Below are positions 1 through 8,468 of a DNA stretch of 64,000 bases, in pieces. The stretch covers positions 4,030,001-4,094,000 of the forward strand of contig CP078104.1 in assembly GCA_019203745.1 (NCBI GenBank). Reading direction: 5' to 3'. The DNA is from Chryseobacterium sp. E1. GTDB lineage: Bacteria; Bacteroidota; Bacteroidia; Flavobacteriales; Weeksellaceae. Made by a program: the position numbers and the translations under genes. Numbering within the stretch: the first letter of the stretch is position 1; the number at the start of each line of letters is the position of its first letter. The notes under the pieces were generated by a model. It did no database searches. It was not told the DNA's origin and was given only the letters and a program-made list of their open reading frames with translations.

Positions 1-753
1 ATTTAAAAGATACTGATTCTGGCTGGCATACTGACCTTTTGTATATCATAAGCACCCATAATAGTCCATGAATCCCCTTCTGTTACAGCTGCTTTGAAAG
101 GAGGTAGATAAATTTCATACAACGCTCTGTCATCTACATTCACATTGCTTGTATGACGGAACATTTCCTGATTATTCAGGGCAAAATGTTTTACAGAAGT
201 GGCCACCCCATTAGATTGCACTCCTTTAATATAGGGAACCACCATTTTTGAAGTCAGATAAGGATCTTCACCCATGTATTCAAAATTTCTTCCGTTCAGT
301 GGTGTTCTGTAAATATTAACCCCAGGTCCCAGAAGAATATCTTTTTTTTCTGTAGCGGGCTTCTTCACCCAATGCTTTCCCATAGTTCCATGACATTTTT
401 TTGTTCCAGGTTGCGGATAAAGCAGTCAGGGCAGGGTAGGCGATAATAGAGTCGTTGGTCCAGCCGGCCTGATCCCATTCGTCCCACATTACTTCAGGAC
501 GAACCCCATGAGGACCGTCTGTTGTCCAGAACTCAGGAATTCCTAATCTCGGAACACCTGGTGAACTGAATTTCGACTGTGCATGAAGCATGGCCACTTT
601 TTCTTCCAGGGTCATTCTTGATAATGCATCCTGAATACGCTGTTCCACAGGTTTGGATTCATCTAGATAAACGGGGAGGGTAGTATTAGTCTGAGCCATA
701 TAAGAAGCAGAAATAAAGGTGAATAAACTTATAATGACGGTTTTCTTTAACAT
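1..753 (-). CDS. bglX: GH3 beta-glucosidase, 5' part (runs off window)
   Basis: This is a secreted glycoside hydrolase family 3 enzyme expected to cut terminal beta-glucosides in the periplasm. The start at 753 gives a signal peptide (MLKKTVIISLFTFISASYMA) followed by the GH3 features MTLEEKVAMLHA, TTDGPHGVRPE, GRNFEYMGEDPYL and KHFALNNQE. The protein continues past base 1, so the catalytic nucleophile region is not visible. Two frame breaks occur. One is at the A-run near 340-350, after EEARYRKK, where the family sequence DILLGPGVNIYRTPLNGRNF continues in another frame. The other is near base 45, after MGAY. Both look like sequencing indels. It stands alone behind its own promoter. Confidence 0.85.
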
Positions 754-777
754 GATGCCTTTCTATTTGATTAAAAA

Positions 778-808
778 CAAAAGTAAAGAAAATTTTTATT
801 ATCTCAAA
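778..808 (-). promoter_or_regulatory. Bacteroidota-type promoter of the GH3 gene
   Basis: On the minus strand, TTTG at 808-805 is separated by 19 bases from TACTTTTG at 785-778, matching the flavobacterial TTTG/TAnnTTTG promoter. It lies 25 bases upstream of the GH3 start codon. The minus-33 box sits inside a small palindrome, TCTCAAATTGAGA on the plus strand. Confidence 0.7.
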
Positions 809-920
809 TTGAGAAAATAAAAAAATAGCAAATAAAAAACTGTCTACCCATTTGAAGACAGCTTATTATTAAATATTGTATTTGTAAAGGTGGAAAAGCT
901 GAAGAAAAGTTATCGGGTGA

Positions 921-991
921 AAAAGCAAAACCCGAATCCCGAATTTCGCATCCACTCTCACAACTCTAACACTCTCAAACCCTCTCACTCA
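921..991. repeat. Degenerate short-period repeat
   Basis: Pyrimidine-rich imperfect repeats of about 8-10 bases (variants of CACTCTCA and AACCCTCTCA) follow a run of CCCGAATCCCGAATT units and abut the end of metQ. A related stretch lies upstream of metQ at 1846-1876. Confidence 0.6.
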
Positions 992-1799
992 TCAATCCCA
1001 TCCTTTCACAGCACCTCCTTTGAAAATTTCTTTAGCTTTCTTTTTTCACTTCCGGAGACTGATAGGCTTTTACAAAGTTTTTTACTTTCTGGCTGTTTTT
1101 ATTGTCCTGTCTGGCAACCACCACATTTACATAAGGTGAGTCTTTATCTTCAACAAGAATACCTTGTTTTTCCTGATCCAGACCTGCCTGTGCTGCAAAA
1201 TTGTTATTGATAATCCCAACAACAACATCTCTGTCTTCCAAAACTCGTGGAATCTGAGCGCCTTCAATCTCCATGATTTTAAGCTGTTTCGGATTTTCTG
1301 TAATATCGGTTACTTTGGGTAGAAGTCCAACTCCGTCTTTCAATTTGAGCAGACCATTTTTCTGTAAAAGAAGTAAGGAACGTCCCCATTGGTAGGATCA
1401 TTGGGAATAACAATCGTATTGCCTGCCTGTAATTCACCAACGTTTTTAATTTTTTTGAATAGGCAACAATAGGATAAACGAATGTATTTCCTACAGGTAC
1501 AAGGTTGTATCCTCTTTGCTTTGACTGTTCTGTTAAATAAGGAATATGCTGAAAGGCATTGGCATCAATATCTCCGTTGGTCAAAGCTTCATTGGGAACT
1601 ACATAATCATTGAAAGGAATCAATTCCACTTCCAGATTGTATTTGTCTTTAGCTACTTTTTGGCCACTTCGGCAATTTCCTGTTCTGGTCCGTAAGTAAT
1701 TCCTACACGGATAAAGTTCGGATCATCTTTTCTTCCCGAACACGCACTGAACAATAATATTCCCGCAGCCAATAAACCAAAAATCTTTATTTTTTTCAT
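992..1799 (-). CDS. metQ: Methionine ABC transporter substrate-binding lipoprotein MetQ
   Basis: This NlpA-family lipoprotein binds methionine in the periplasm for the MetNI transporter. The start at 1799 gives a lipoprotein signal with lipobox LFSAC at about residues 16-20. Family stretches follow: IRVGITYGPEQEI, ELIPFNDYVVPNEAL, DIDANAFQHIPYL, IVAYSKK and AAQAGLDQEKQG. The reading frame breaks near 1665 (after AEVAKK), near 1450-1460 (after YSKK), near 1370 and near 1048. Restoring the last gives a C-terminus of KAKEIFKGGAVKGWD ending at 992. The total of about 269 residues is normal for MetQ. It is the last gene of the EamA-metN-metI-metQ operon, 78 bases after metI, with a short-period repeat in the gap. 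Confidence 0.9.
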
Positions 1800-1845
1800 T
1801 CTATTTTTTATTTAAATACTATTGGGGTAAAAGATAAATGAAATT

Positions 1846-1876
1846 ACTCTCAAACCCTCAAACCCTCTCACTCAAA
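1846..1876. repeat. Degenerate CTCAAACC-type repeat
   Basis: Three to four imperfect copies of a CTCAAACC/CTCTCACTC word fill the gap between metI and metQ. The wording matches the repeat just downstream of metQ at 953-991, so the same word flanks the gene. Confidence 0.55.
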
Positions 1877-1877
1877 A

Positions 1878-2533
1878 TTACCTGTGATCAAATTTCTTTG
1901 ACAATCTGTCTCCCATAAACTGGATAATGAAAACCAAAAGAACAAGTAAGATTAAAACAGTATTCATAATGACAATATCATACCCGATATATCCGTATTG
2001 GTAACCTACCTGTCCAAGTCCGCCAGCTCCTACAGCACCCCCATTGCAGAGTAACCTACCAGGGTAATCAAAGTGATGGTTGCATTATTGATTAATGAAG
2101 GAAGTGCTTCGGGCAGCAATACTTTTCTGATAATCTGTAATGGAGAAGCTCCCAAAGCTCTGGCTGTTTCTATCAAACCATGAGGAACTTCAATAAGACT
2201 GTTCTCTACAAGTCTTGCAATAAAAGGCGCAGCTCCCACACTTAGCGGAACTAAAGCGGCATTCACTCCAATAGAAGTTCCTGCCAGAATTCTGGTGAAA
2301 GGAATCATCCATACAATCAGAATAATGAAGGGAATGGCACGGAAAATATTAACCAAAATAGAAAGACCTCTATGGTAGGCTGCATTTTCCAGCAGTTGTC
2401 CTTTTCTGGTTAAAAATAACATGATTCCTACCGGAAGTCCCAGCACAAATCCAAAAAATCCGGATAAAAATGTCATGTAAACCGTTTCCCAGGTTCCTTT
2501 TGCCAAAAGGGCAATTACCGTATCACTAAGCAT
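1878..2533 (-). CDS. metI: Methionine ABC transporter permease MetI
   Basis: This is the inner-membrane permease of the MetNIQ methionine importer. Transmembrane segments are evident, for example FLSGFFGFVLGLPVGIMLFL near residues 21-40. The ABC permease EAA-loop region reads ETARALGASPLQIIRKVLLP at about residues 142-161. The frame breaks at the C-run near 2035 (after GYSAMG). The rest, GAVGAGGLGQVGYQYGYIGY onward, runs in another frame to a stop at 1878, giving about 218 residues, the normal MetI length. Its start overlaps the end of metN by 8 bases, as in most met transporter operons. Confidence 0.92.
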
Positions 2534-3554
2534 ATCCTTTTACTGTATTTTGAATTTTATTTTGGTTGAAATAATAGATCGCCTGTTGGTTTTCTTCGGC
2601 TTCACCCTGAAGTTGCAAAAGTAGTTTACCGAAATTGGAATTTCCAAAATATTCTACATCTGCCTTTAACAATTTATAAGGGATTTTATATTGGCTGTAT
2701 AGCGTTGAAAGAATCTGTTCAACACTGATATTTTCATTAAGTTCTATTTCGACCAGCGGAAATAAACCTTCTTTGGGTTCTTTCTGCAGTCTGCTGCTGA
2801 GTTCCTGTGGCAGGGTCATGATGTCTGAATTGATGAACTGGCGGATGATCGGGTTTTCTTTATCCGAAATAATCTCGCTTAACGTTCCTTTTGTTAATAA
2901 TTTTCCTTTATCGATCACGGCAACGTGGTTGCAGACCGATTTGATGACTTCCATTTCGTGGGTAATTAAAAGGATGGTAATTCCCAGTCTCTGATTGATA
3001 TCCCTTAAAAGCTGCAGAATAGACTGCGTTGTTGCCGGATCCAGTGCGCTTGTTGCTTCATCACAAAGCAGAAGGTGAGGATCATTGGCCAGAGCCCTTG
3101 CAATGGCAACTCTCTGTTTCTGTCCTCCGGAAAGGCTTTTGGGATAATCATTGGCTTTATCTTCAAGTCCTACAATCTTCAGGAGCTCGTTTACTTTTCT
3201 GTTGATTTCGTCCTTGCTGGTATGATCTAGTTCCAATGGAAGCGCTACATTATCAAAAACAGTTCTTGAAGAAAGAAGATTGAAATGCTGGAAGATCATT
3301 CCGATTTTTTTACGTTCCTCAGCCAATTGTTTGGAGCTAAGTTTGGTAAAATCCTTTCCATTAATAATAATCTGTCCTTCATCCGGTCTTTCCAACAGAT
3401 TAACGGTACGGATCAGCGTACTTTTTCCTGCACCTGAAAAACCGATAATTCCTACGATATCTCCTTTCTCTATATTAAGACTCACCTTATCCAGTGCCTT
3501 AAAGGACTGTTTTTTCTGATGAAATGTTTTTGATATGTTTCTGATTTCTATCAT
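2526..3554 (-). CDS. metN: Methionine ABC transporter ATPase MetN
   Basis: This cytoplasmic ATPase drives methionine import through MetI. The 342-residue frame is intact, and is one of few long unbroken genes here. It has Walker A GFSGAGKST near residue 37, the ABC signature LSGGQKQRVAIARA near 141, and Walker B LLLCDEATSALDP near 161. A C-terminal NIL-type domain (about residues 265-340) binds methionine and gives feedback inhibition in the known MetN family. The gene starts 18 bases after the EamA permease stop and overlaps metI by 8 bases, so it is probably co-transcribed with both. Confidence 0.96.
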   Translation of the reverse strand: MIEIRNISKTFHQKKQSFKALDKVSLNIEKGDIVGIIGFSGAGKSTLIRTVNLLERPDEGQIIINGKDFTKLSSKQLAEERKKIGMIFQHFNLLSSRTVFDNVALPLELDHTSKDEINRKVNELLKIVGLEDKANDYPKSLSGGQKQRVAIARALANDPHLLLCDEATSALDPATTQSILQLLRDINQRLGITILLITHEMEVIKSVCNHVAVIDKGKLLTKGTLSEIISDKENPIIRQFINSDIMTLPQELSSRLQKEPKEGLFPLVEIELNENISVEQILSTLYSQYKIPYKLLKADVEYFGNSNFGKLLLQLQGEAEENQQAIYYFNQNKIQNTVKGYA

Positions 3555-3572
3555 TCTGATTTTATATACTTT

Positions 3573-4566
3573 TTAAATAGGCTGATATCTTCTGCCTGTT
3601 CTGTTTAAAAATCTCCTTACTCTTCTGATTTTGACCTTGGCCCGTTTTGAAAGTCTGAAATACTTGGTGACATTGGTTAGAAGTACTCCCAGCAATATAA
3701 TGAATAAACCATACAGCTGACCTCCATTGATGCTTTGGTTGGCAACAATCCAGCCAGCAATCACTGTTACAATAGGATTGATGTAGGTGTGGGTGCTTAC
3801 CAAAGCAGCGGGTTTTACGGACAGAAGCCAAATGTACGACAAATAAGCGACTATCGATCCAAAGAAGATCAAAAATAGAACCCCAAACCATGCCGATAAT
3901 GGAACCGCAGAAACTGAAAAATCAGTCCATTCTCTTCTGAAAAAGCGATGAGAAAAGAAGCTAATCCCGCTATGATAAGTTGTTGGGCAATATTCATAAA
4001 CGTAGATTGGGATGCCGGATTTTTCTTTGAATATAATGAGCCGAGTACCCAAGCAATGGAGCTTAATCCCAAAACTATAAATGCTGTAATACGCAGGCTT
4101 CCATCACCAATCGCATGAGCATTAGAATTTACGCTGCCTTTTAAAAACATAATCAGCCCTACGAAACCGATCACTAATCCTATCGGAATAAATTTATCCG
4201 AAAAATAATATTTCCAGTTTTTTTGTCGATTGCAATAAACCAGAATGGTCCTGTTGCAATAGAAATAGCCGCTTCAGAAGCCGTTACATATTGTTCTCCC
4301 CAGGCTACAAGCCCGGTTCCTCCGGTAAGAATAAGAATACCGGTTATGGCATTTTTCTTCCAGTTGATCAGAGAATTTGCTTTTTCTCCTTTAGACAGAA
4401 GATAGCCTATCATCAGAATTCCGGCAACCAGAAATCTTAACCCCGAAAGAATGAATGGCGGAAAACCTTTTAAGCCAAATGAAATAGCTAAAAACGTAAT
4501 TCCCCATATCACATAGATGTTTGTAAACGCCAATGGAATTAACCATTTGTTTTTAGAATTGCTCAT
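3573..4566 (-). CDS. EamA/DMT-family permease, first gene of the met operon
   Basis: This is an inner-membrane transporter of the drug/metabolite (EamA, 10-helix) superfamily, about 331 residues once frames are joined. Helices are clear, for example FTNIYVIWGITFLAISFGL near the N-terminus, TGILILTGGTGLVAWGEQY, and YINPIVTVIAGWIVANQSI in the second repeat. Frame breaks lie near 4190, near 3920-4050 and possibly elsewhere. The substrate cannot be read from sequence. Its position directly ahead of metN and behind a Met-rich leader peptide suggests export or exchange of a methionine-related compound, but this is inference. Confidence 0.85.
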
Positions 4567-4597
4567 TTTTATTTTTTTAATGTTGTTGTGTTCAATG

Positions 4598-4627
4598 AAA
4601 AAGGCTCTACCACGTGGTAAAGCCTTT
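4598..4627 (-). terminator. Terminator-like hairpin between leader ORF and EamA gene
   Basis: On the minus strand AAAGGCT and TACCAC pair with GTGGTA and AGCCTTT, with one mismatched base pair, followed by a short T-run. It lies 27 bases after the leader ORF stop and about 32 bases before the EamA start. This is where an attenuator would sit. Confidence 0.6.
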
Positions 4628-4653
4628 GAAAATATATCTAAATAAAAGTAAGG

Positions 4654-4725
4654 TCAACCACAGTATTCTTGATGTATAGGCATACACATATCCTTCATCA
4701 TATTTTTGATGTTATGTTTCTTCAT
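4654..4725 (-). CDS. 23-residue Met/Cys-rich leader peptide candidate
   Basis: This small minus-strand ORF of 23 codons begins MKKHNIKNMM and continues KDMCMPIHQEYCG before a TGA stop. Five of 23 residues are Met and two are Cys, with Met at positions 9, 10, 13 and 15. It starts about 50 bases downstream of a minus-7 box and is followed by a hairpin with a T-run, then by the EamA-metNIQ operon. That arrangement is typical of ribosome-mediated attenuation, in which slow translation of the Met codons when charged tRNA is scarce would favour read-through. Translation is not proven, and there is no Shine-Dalgarno site, as is usual in this phylum. Confidence 0.5.
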   Translation of the reverse strand: MKKHNIKNMMKDMCMPIHQEYCG

Positions 4726-4778
4726 TGAATTATATTTTAATTCTGCCTTCATTTTGTCTTATTTCCTGAATACGTTTG

Positions 4779-4786
4779 CAAATATA
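4779..4786 (-). promoter_or_regulatory. Minus-7 box TATATTTG for leader and met operon
   Basis: The minus strand reads TATATTTG, a full TAnnTTTG match, about 53 bases before the leader ATG. No clear TTG minus-33 box lies at the usual distance, so the promoter is incomplete or activator-dependent. Confidence 0.5.
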
Positions 4787-5066
4787 TAATATAATTTTTA
4801 TTAGTCCACTAAAAAAGTAGGCTTTTTAAATATTAAATTATTGTTAATGGATTAACTGTATATAATTCAGTGTTTTATGTGTTTTATTTTTGGTTATTTT
4901 AAAGTGTTTATCAATGTTTTATGCTTTTTAATTCAAATATTATAGAAATTAACCGGTAATTGGGGTTGTGGAAAACATAAAATAAACTGAATTTTTGAGA
5001 ATTGTGTAAAGGTTGGTTGTGGGATGTTTAAAAATAATTTAAATGTGTTTCCAAAAGAGAGTTTTG
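4787..5066. other. AT-rich divergent intergenic region
   Basis: This stretch separates the minus-strand met operon from the plus-strand dioxygenase cluster. It is very AT-rich, with runs such as GTGTTTTATGTGTTTTATTT. No ORF, RNA gene or long inverted repeat was found in it. Confidence 0.5.
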
Positions 5067-5116
5067 CATTTATTAAACTAGTTAAATGCACAGGATTTTT
5101 GTTCACTGTAATTTAG
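5067..5116 (+). promoter_or_regulatory. Palindrome plus minus-7 box of the dioxygenase cluster
   Basis: CATTTA (5067-5072) and TAAATG (5083-5088) form an inverted repeat with a 10-base spacer, and the palindrome AACTAGTT lies at 5076-5083. Exactly 20 bases downstream is TAATTTAG (5109-5116), one mismatch from TAnnTTTG. The same 22 bases with the same 20-base gap occur before the pirin gene at 11676-11725. The repeat covers the place where the minus-33 box should be, so a regulator probably acts here. Confidence 0.65.
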
Positions 5117-5133
5117 CATCAAAATTAAAAGAC

Positions 5134-6065
5134 ATGGACAATAGAATTTTAGGTCTGCATCATATTACTGCTATTGCAGACAACGCGAAAAGAAATTTAG
5201 ATTTTTATACCAAAGTTTTAGGCGTAAGACTGGTAAAGAAAACTGTAAATTTTGACGATCCGGGAACGTATCACTTCTATTTCGGAAATGAAAACGGAAC
5301 TCCGGGAACCATTCTTACATTCTTTCCGTGGGAAGGAATAGGAAAAGGAACCAATGGAAGTGGAATGGCTACTCATATCGGGTATTCTGTACCCAAAGGA
5401 AGTCTTGACTTTTGGAAAAATCATTTACAAAACCTTAATGTAACCACGGAAGAAGGCGAAATATTCGGAGAAAAGATGATTTCTTTTAAAGATCCGGACG
5501 GACTTCAGTTACAGTTAATAGAACCATTAGTTGAAGACAACAGAAAAGTATGGACAACAGATGATATCAAATATGAAAATGCATTAAAAGGTTTTCACAA
5601 TGTCACTCTAACCTTAAAAAAGCAGATCCTACCATTAAAGTTCTGATCGATATTTTAGGATATGATTTGCAGAAAGAGGAGGGAGAAAGATACAGATTAG
5701 CAACTGATGCTATTGATACCGCTAATATTGTTGATATTATTGAAAATGATACCATTCCGGCAGGTAGAAATGCAGCTGGAACCAATCACCATATTGCATT
5801 CAGAGTAAAAGATGATAATGTTTTGATGGAATATCGTGAGAAAGCCTTATCTGCAGGACTAAGCATCACACCAAAAATCAACAGAGATTATTTCTACTCA
5901 CTGTACTTCCGTGAGCCGGGTGGAGTTTTATTTGAAATTGCAACCGATAATCCTGGATTCACTGTAGATGAGCCTTTGGAAGAGTTGGGAACCAACCTTA
6001 AACTTCCTGTTCAATACGAAGGAATGCGTGAGAAAATAGAAGGAGTATTGCCGAACTTATCATAG
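5134..6065 (+). CDS. Ring-cleaving dioxygenase, VOC family (MhqO/MhqA-like), copy 1
   Basis: This cytosolic vicinal-oxygen-chelate enzyme is of the type that opens hydroquinone or catechol rings using a bound metal. The chosen start is the ATG at 5134 (MDNRILGLHHITAI), because it matches the paralogue at 6568; an upstream ATG at 5086 overlaps the regulatory palindrome. Metal-ligand candidates are the His pair in LHHITA, THIGYS, HHIAF and the Glu in LYFREPGGVLFEIATD. The frame breaks once, in the A-run near 5622 (after LTLKK), and resumes as ADPTIKVLIDILGYDL. At about 310 residues the length is normal. It heads a four-gene cluster with an acetyltransferase, a second dioxygenase and an esterase. 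Confidence 0.88.
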
Positions 6066-6124
6066 GTCATCAGTCAGAACTTATAAAGATGCTAATTTTG
6101 AATTAACAATTAAAAACAAGAAAA

Positions 6125-6421
6125 ATGGAAAGAACAGAAATAGTTTTAGAAGGAAGAAAAGGAGAGATTCAGCTTTTCTCAGACGATCATAAAGCAGGTA
6201 AAATGGACATATCAGTTATAGGAAAAAAACTGACCGTTTACCATACCGAAGTAAATCCGGAATATGAAGGAAAAGGCTTTGCCAAAATCTTACTGGAAAG
6301 ACTGGTTTCCTACGCAAGAGAAAACGATTTAAAGATTCTGCCGCTATGTCCCTATGTTCACGCACAGTTTAAGCGTCATCCGGAAGAATATAATGATGTA
6401 TGGTTGAAGGAAGAACTGTAG
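6125..6421 (+). CDS. Small GNAT-family N-acetyltransferase (YjdJ-like)
   Basis: This intact 98-residue protein belongs to the short GCN5-related acetyltransferase family (N-acetyltransferase domain type PF14542). The acetyl-CoA binding loop is seen as PEYEGKGFAKILLERLV at about residues 48-64, followed by the conserved ending ILPLCPYVHAQFKRHPE. The family is only about 90-100 residues long, so this is not a fragment. It sits between the two dioxygenase genes, and a link to detoxification is suggested only by this position. Its substrate is unknown. Confidence 0.85.
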   Translation: MERTEIVLEGRKGEIQLFSDDHKAGKMDISVIGKKLTVYHTEVNPEYEGKGFAKILLERLVSYARENDLKILPLCPYVHAQFKRHPEEYNDVWLKEEL

Positions 6422-6540
6422 GGAGTTTGAGAGTCTGAGGGGAAGAGGGTTTGAGAATCTTGAGCTAAAAACAGAAGATGAATAAAGTTATTCTCGAACT
6501 TATCAACTCGAATCCCGAACCCCGAAATCTCGCCTCCATT
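6422..6540. repeat. Degenerate GAGTTTGAGAG / CGAATCCCGAAC repeat
   Basis: Two word types follow each other: purine-rich GAGTTTGAGAG/GAGGGTTTGAGA units at 6421-6463 and CTCGAATCCCGAACCCCGAA units at 6493-6533. The first is the reverse complement of the CTCTCAAACCCTC words near metQ. The second recurs at 928-945. Confidence 0.55.
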
Positions 6541-6567
6541 ATATAACCAATTAACAATTTTATCACA

Positions 6568-7520
6568 ATGAAACTTATCACAGGATTGCATCACGTTACG
6601 GCAATTACGGGCAATGCACAGGAAAATATAGACTTTTATACAGGAGTTTTAGGACTTCGTTTAGTCAAAAAAACGGTTAATTTTGATTATTCGGATGTTT
6701 ATCATTTTTATTTCGGTGACGAATACGGAACACCGGGAACGATTATGACTACTTTTCCCTATGGTAAAGATCTGATTAATGGCAGACATGGCAAAGGAAT
6801 GCTTAATACCACTGCTTTTTCAGTTTCTATAGACGCCCTGGATTATTGGATGAACCGTCTGGAGCAGTTTAATATTCCTTCAAACAGCCGCAGCAAAGAT
6901 TTTCTGATGAAGTTTTCATTTACCTGGAAGATTTTGACGGACTGGGATTGGAATTGGTTTTTAATGATAAAGACGAAAGAAAAGGATATTACAATGGTTA
7001 TATTCCAAAAGATTATGCCATCAAAGGAATTCATCATGTGGAAATCTGGCAGGATGCCTATGAAAGAACAGCAGCACTTCTGACGACCCAGATGGATCAT
7101 AAAGTAATCAAAGAAAGCCCTGACCGATTGAGATTGGGAACCGGCAACATGCCGGGAAAATATGTAGATCTGCTTTCTACCCCAAATGCCTTAAAAGGTT
7201 TAGCAGGAAGAGGTACCGTTCATCATGTGGCTTTTGCTACTCCCGATGCAGCATCCCAGCTGGAAATGGTAAAGAGACTCAACGCATACGGACTTGAGCA
7301 TACCGAAGTGAAAGACAGAAAATATTTTACTTCCGTATATTTTAAAGAACCGGGAGGCGTTTTGTTTGAAATAGCAACTTCAGGCCCAGGGTTCGACGTG
7401 GATGAAGAAGCTGCATTTTTAGGTGAAGATCTGCAATTGCCGCTACAGTTTGAAAAAAGAAGAGAACGTTTGAAAGAAGTTCTCCCTAAAATCGATTATC
7501 CAACAGAAAAATTCAGATAG
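6568..7520 (+). CDS. Ring-cleaving dioxygenase, VOC family (MhqO/MhqA-like), copy 2
   Basis: This is a second VOC-type ring-cleaving dioxygenase, a clear paralogue of the one at 5134. It shares LHHVTAITGNAQENIDFYTG, LRLVKKTVNFD and VYHFYFGDEYGTPGTI. The C-terminal half has IHHVEIW, VHHVAFATP and VYFKEPGGVLFEIATSGPGF, with the metal-binding His and Glu. The frame breaks near 6890 (after NIPSN), and the correct continuation includes QQRFSDEVFIYLEDFDGLGL. Length is about 317 residues. The esterase starts 5 bases after its stop, so the two are co-translated or at least co-transcribed. Confidence 0.88.
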
Positions 7521-7525
7521 AAATA

Positions 7526-8147
7526 ATGAGTCATACTTTAAATATAAAAACAGCAGGAATTCCATTAAATCAGGCAGAAAAAGCTTTAATAATGATTCAT
7601 GGACGCGGAGGAAGTGCTCAGGATATTCTGAGTTTGTCCCAACATTTAAATGTAAAAGATTATGCACTGCTGGCTCCACAGGCTTTGAATCATACCTGGT
7701 ATCCTTTTTCATTTATAGCTCCCGTAGAACAAAATGAACCGTGGTTATCATCTGCTATTGAAATGGTTGAAGAAACGGTAAAAGCAGCTGTTAATGCAGG
7801 AATTAAACCTGAAAACATCTACTTTTTTTCGGATTCTCTCAGGAGCTTGTCTTACCCTTGAATTTTTAGCCCGAAACGCTCAGAAGTTCGGTGGAGCAGC
7901 TGCCATTATCGGTGGCGTAATTGGAGATAAAATCAACCGTGAAAATTATAAAGGCGATTTTGCCGGAACTCCAATTTTCCTGGGAACCAGCAACCCTGAT
8001 TTTCATGTTCCCATAGAAAGAGTATATGCCACAGCCAATATTTTAAGAGAAATGAATGCAGAGGTAACTGAAAAAGTATATGCCAATTTCGGACATTCTA
8101 TTAACGAGGAAGAAATTGAAATCGCTAATTCAGTTATATTTAAATAA
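7526..8147 (+). CDS. Carboxylesterase/phospholipase-type alpha/beta hydrolase (MhqD-like)
   Basis: This cytosolic serine hydrolase of the carboxylesterase family is about 206 residues. Seen are the oxyanion motif IMIHGRGGSAQDI (residues ~22-34) and, after frame repair, the nucleophile region FGFSQGACLTLEFLA, with the catalytic His in NFGHSINEEE near the end. Two opposite one-base shifts lie close together at 7828-7850: an extra T in the T7 run and a missing G. In Firmicutes, mhqD-type esterases travel with mhqO/mhqA dioxygenases and protect against quinones. The arrangement here is the same, so a quinone or catechol detoxification role is a good inference. Confidence 0.85.
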
Positions 8148-8322
8148 TGTAACCACAAAAGTCACAAAAGATTTGATAAGTTAATATTGAACTTTTGACA
8201 AGAATACTTAAGTTTTATAAAAATCTTTGATTTTTCTCTTATGTGATCTTTATATAGTATTTTTATTAAACTTCTTAAACATTTTAAAACAAAAACTTTG
8301 TGACTTTTGTGGTTATTACATT
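8146..8322. repeat. Inverted-repeat element (MITE-like) of about 177 bp
   Basis: The ends are inverted copies. AATGTAACCACAAAAG-TCACAAAG on the left matches the reverse complement of CTTTGTGACTTTTGTGG-TTATTACATT on the right, apart from a three-base insertion. The 125-base interior is AT-rich and has no ORF. The left end overlaps the last codon of the esterase gene. It could be a non-autonomous mobile element or a large transcription-termination structure. Confidence 0.5.
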
Positions 8323-8355
8323 TTAGGAATCTAACCCAATACATCAATTAGCATT

Positions 8356-8420
8356 CAATAGCGGTGGGCTTTAGCCCGCCAAACAAAAAAAAAAAAATCA
8401 CTGGCTTTAGCCCAAACCTA
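8356..8420 (+). repeat. Dispersed repeat family C, copy 1
   Basis: CAATAGCGGTGGGCTTTAGC is followed by CCGCC, an A-run and a second, shorter GGCTTTAGCC. A related copy lies at 28750-28818. The GCGGGCTTTAGCCCGC core is a hairpin, and in the second copy it is followed by a T-run like a terminator. Confidence 0.65.
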
Positions 8421-8466
8421 AAATCTAAAAACTAACTTCTAACCTCTAATTTCTAACTTCTAAAAA
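8421..8466. repeat. Degenerate CTAACTTCTAAC repeat
   Basis: Imperfect units of AAATCTAAAAACTAAC and CTTCTAACCTCTAATTTC run up to the antiporter start codon. This is another member of the short-period intergenic repeat class seen throughout the window. Confidence 0.5.
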
Positions 8467-8468
8467 AC

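Noticed and set aside
890..1210. Plus-strand open frame of about 106 codons across the metQ 3' end
   Set aside because: It is antisense to metQ and rich in Ser/His/Leu from the repeat words; no domain or start context supports it.
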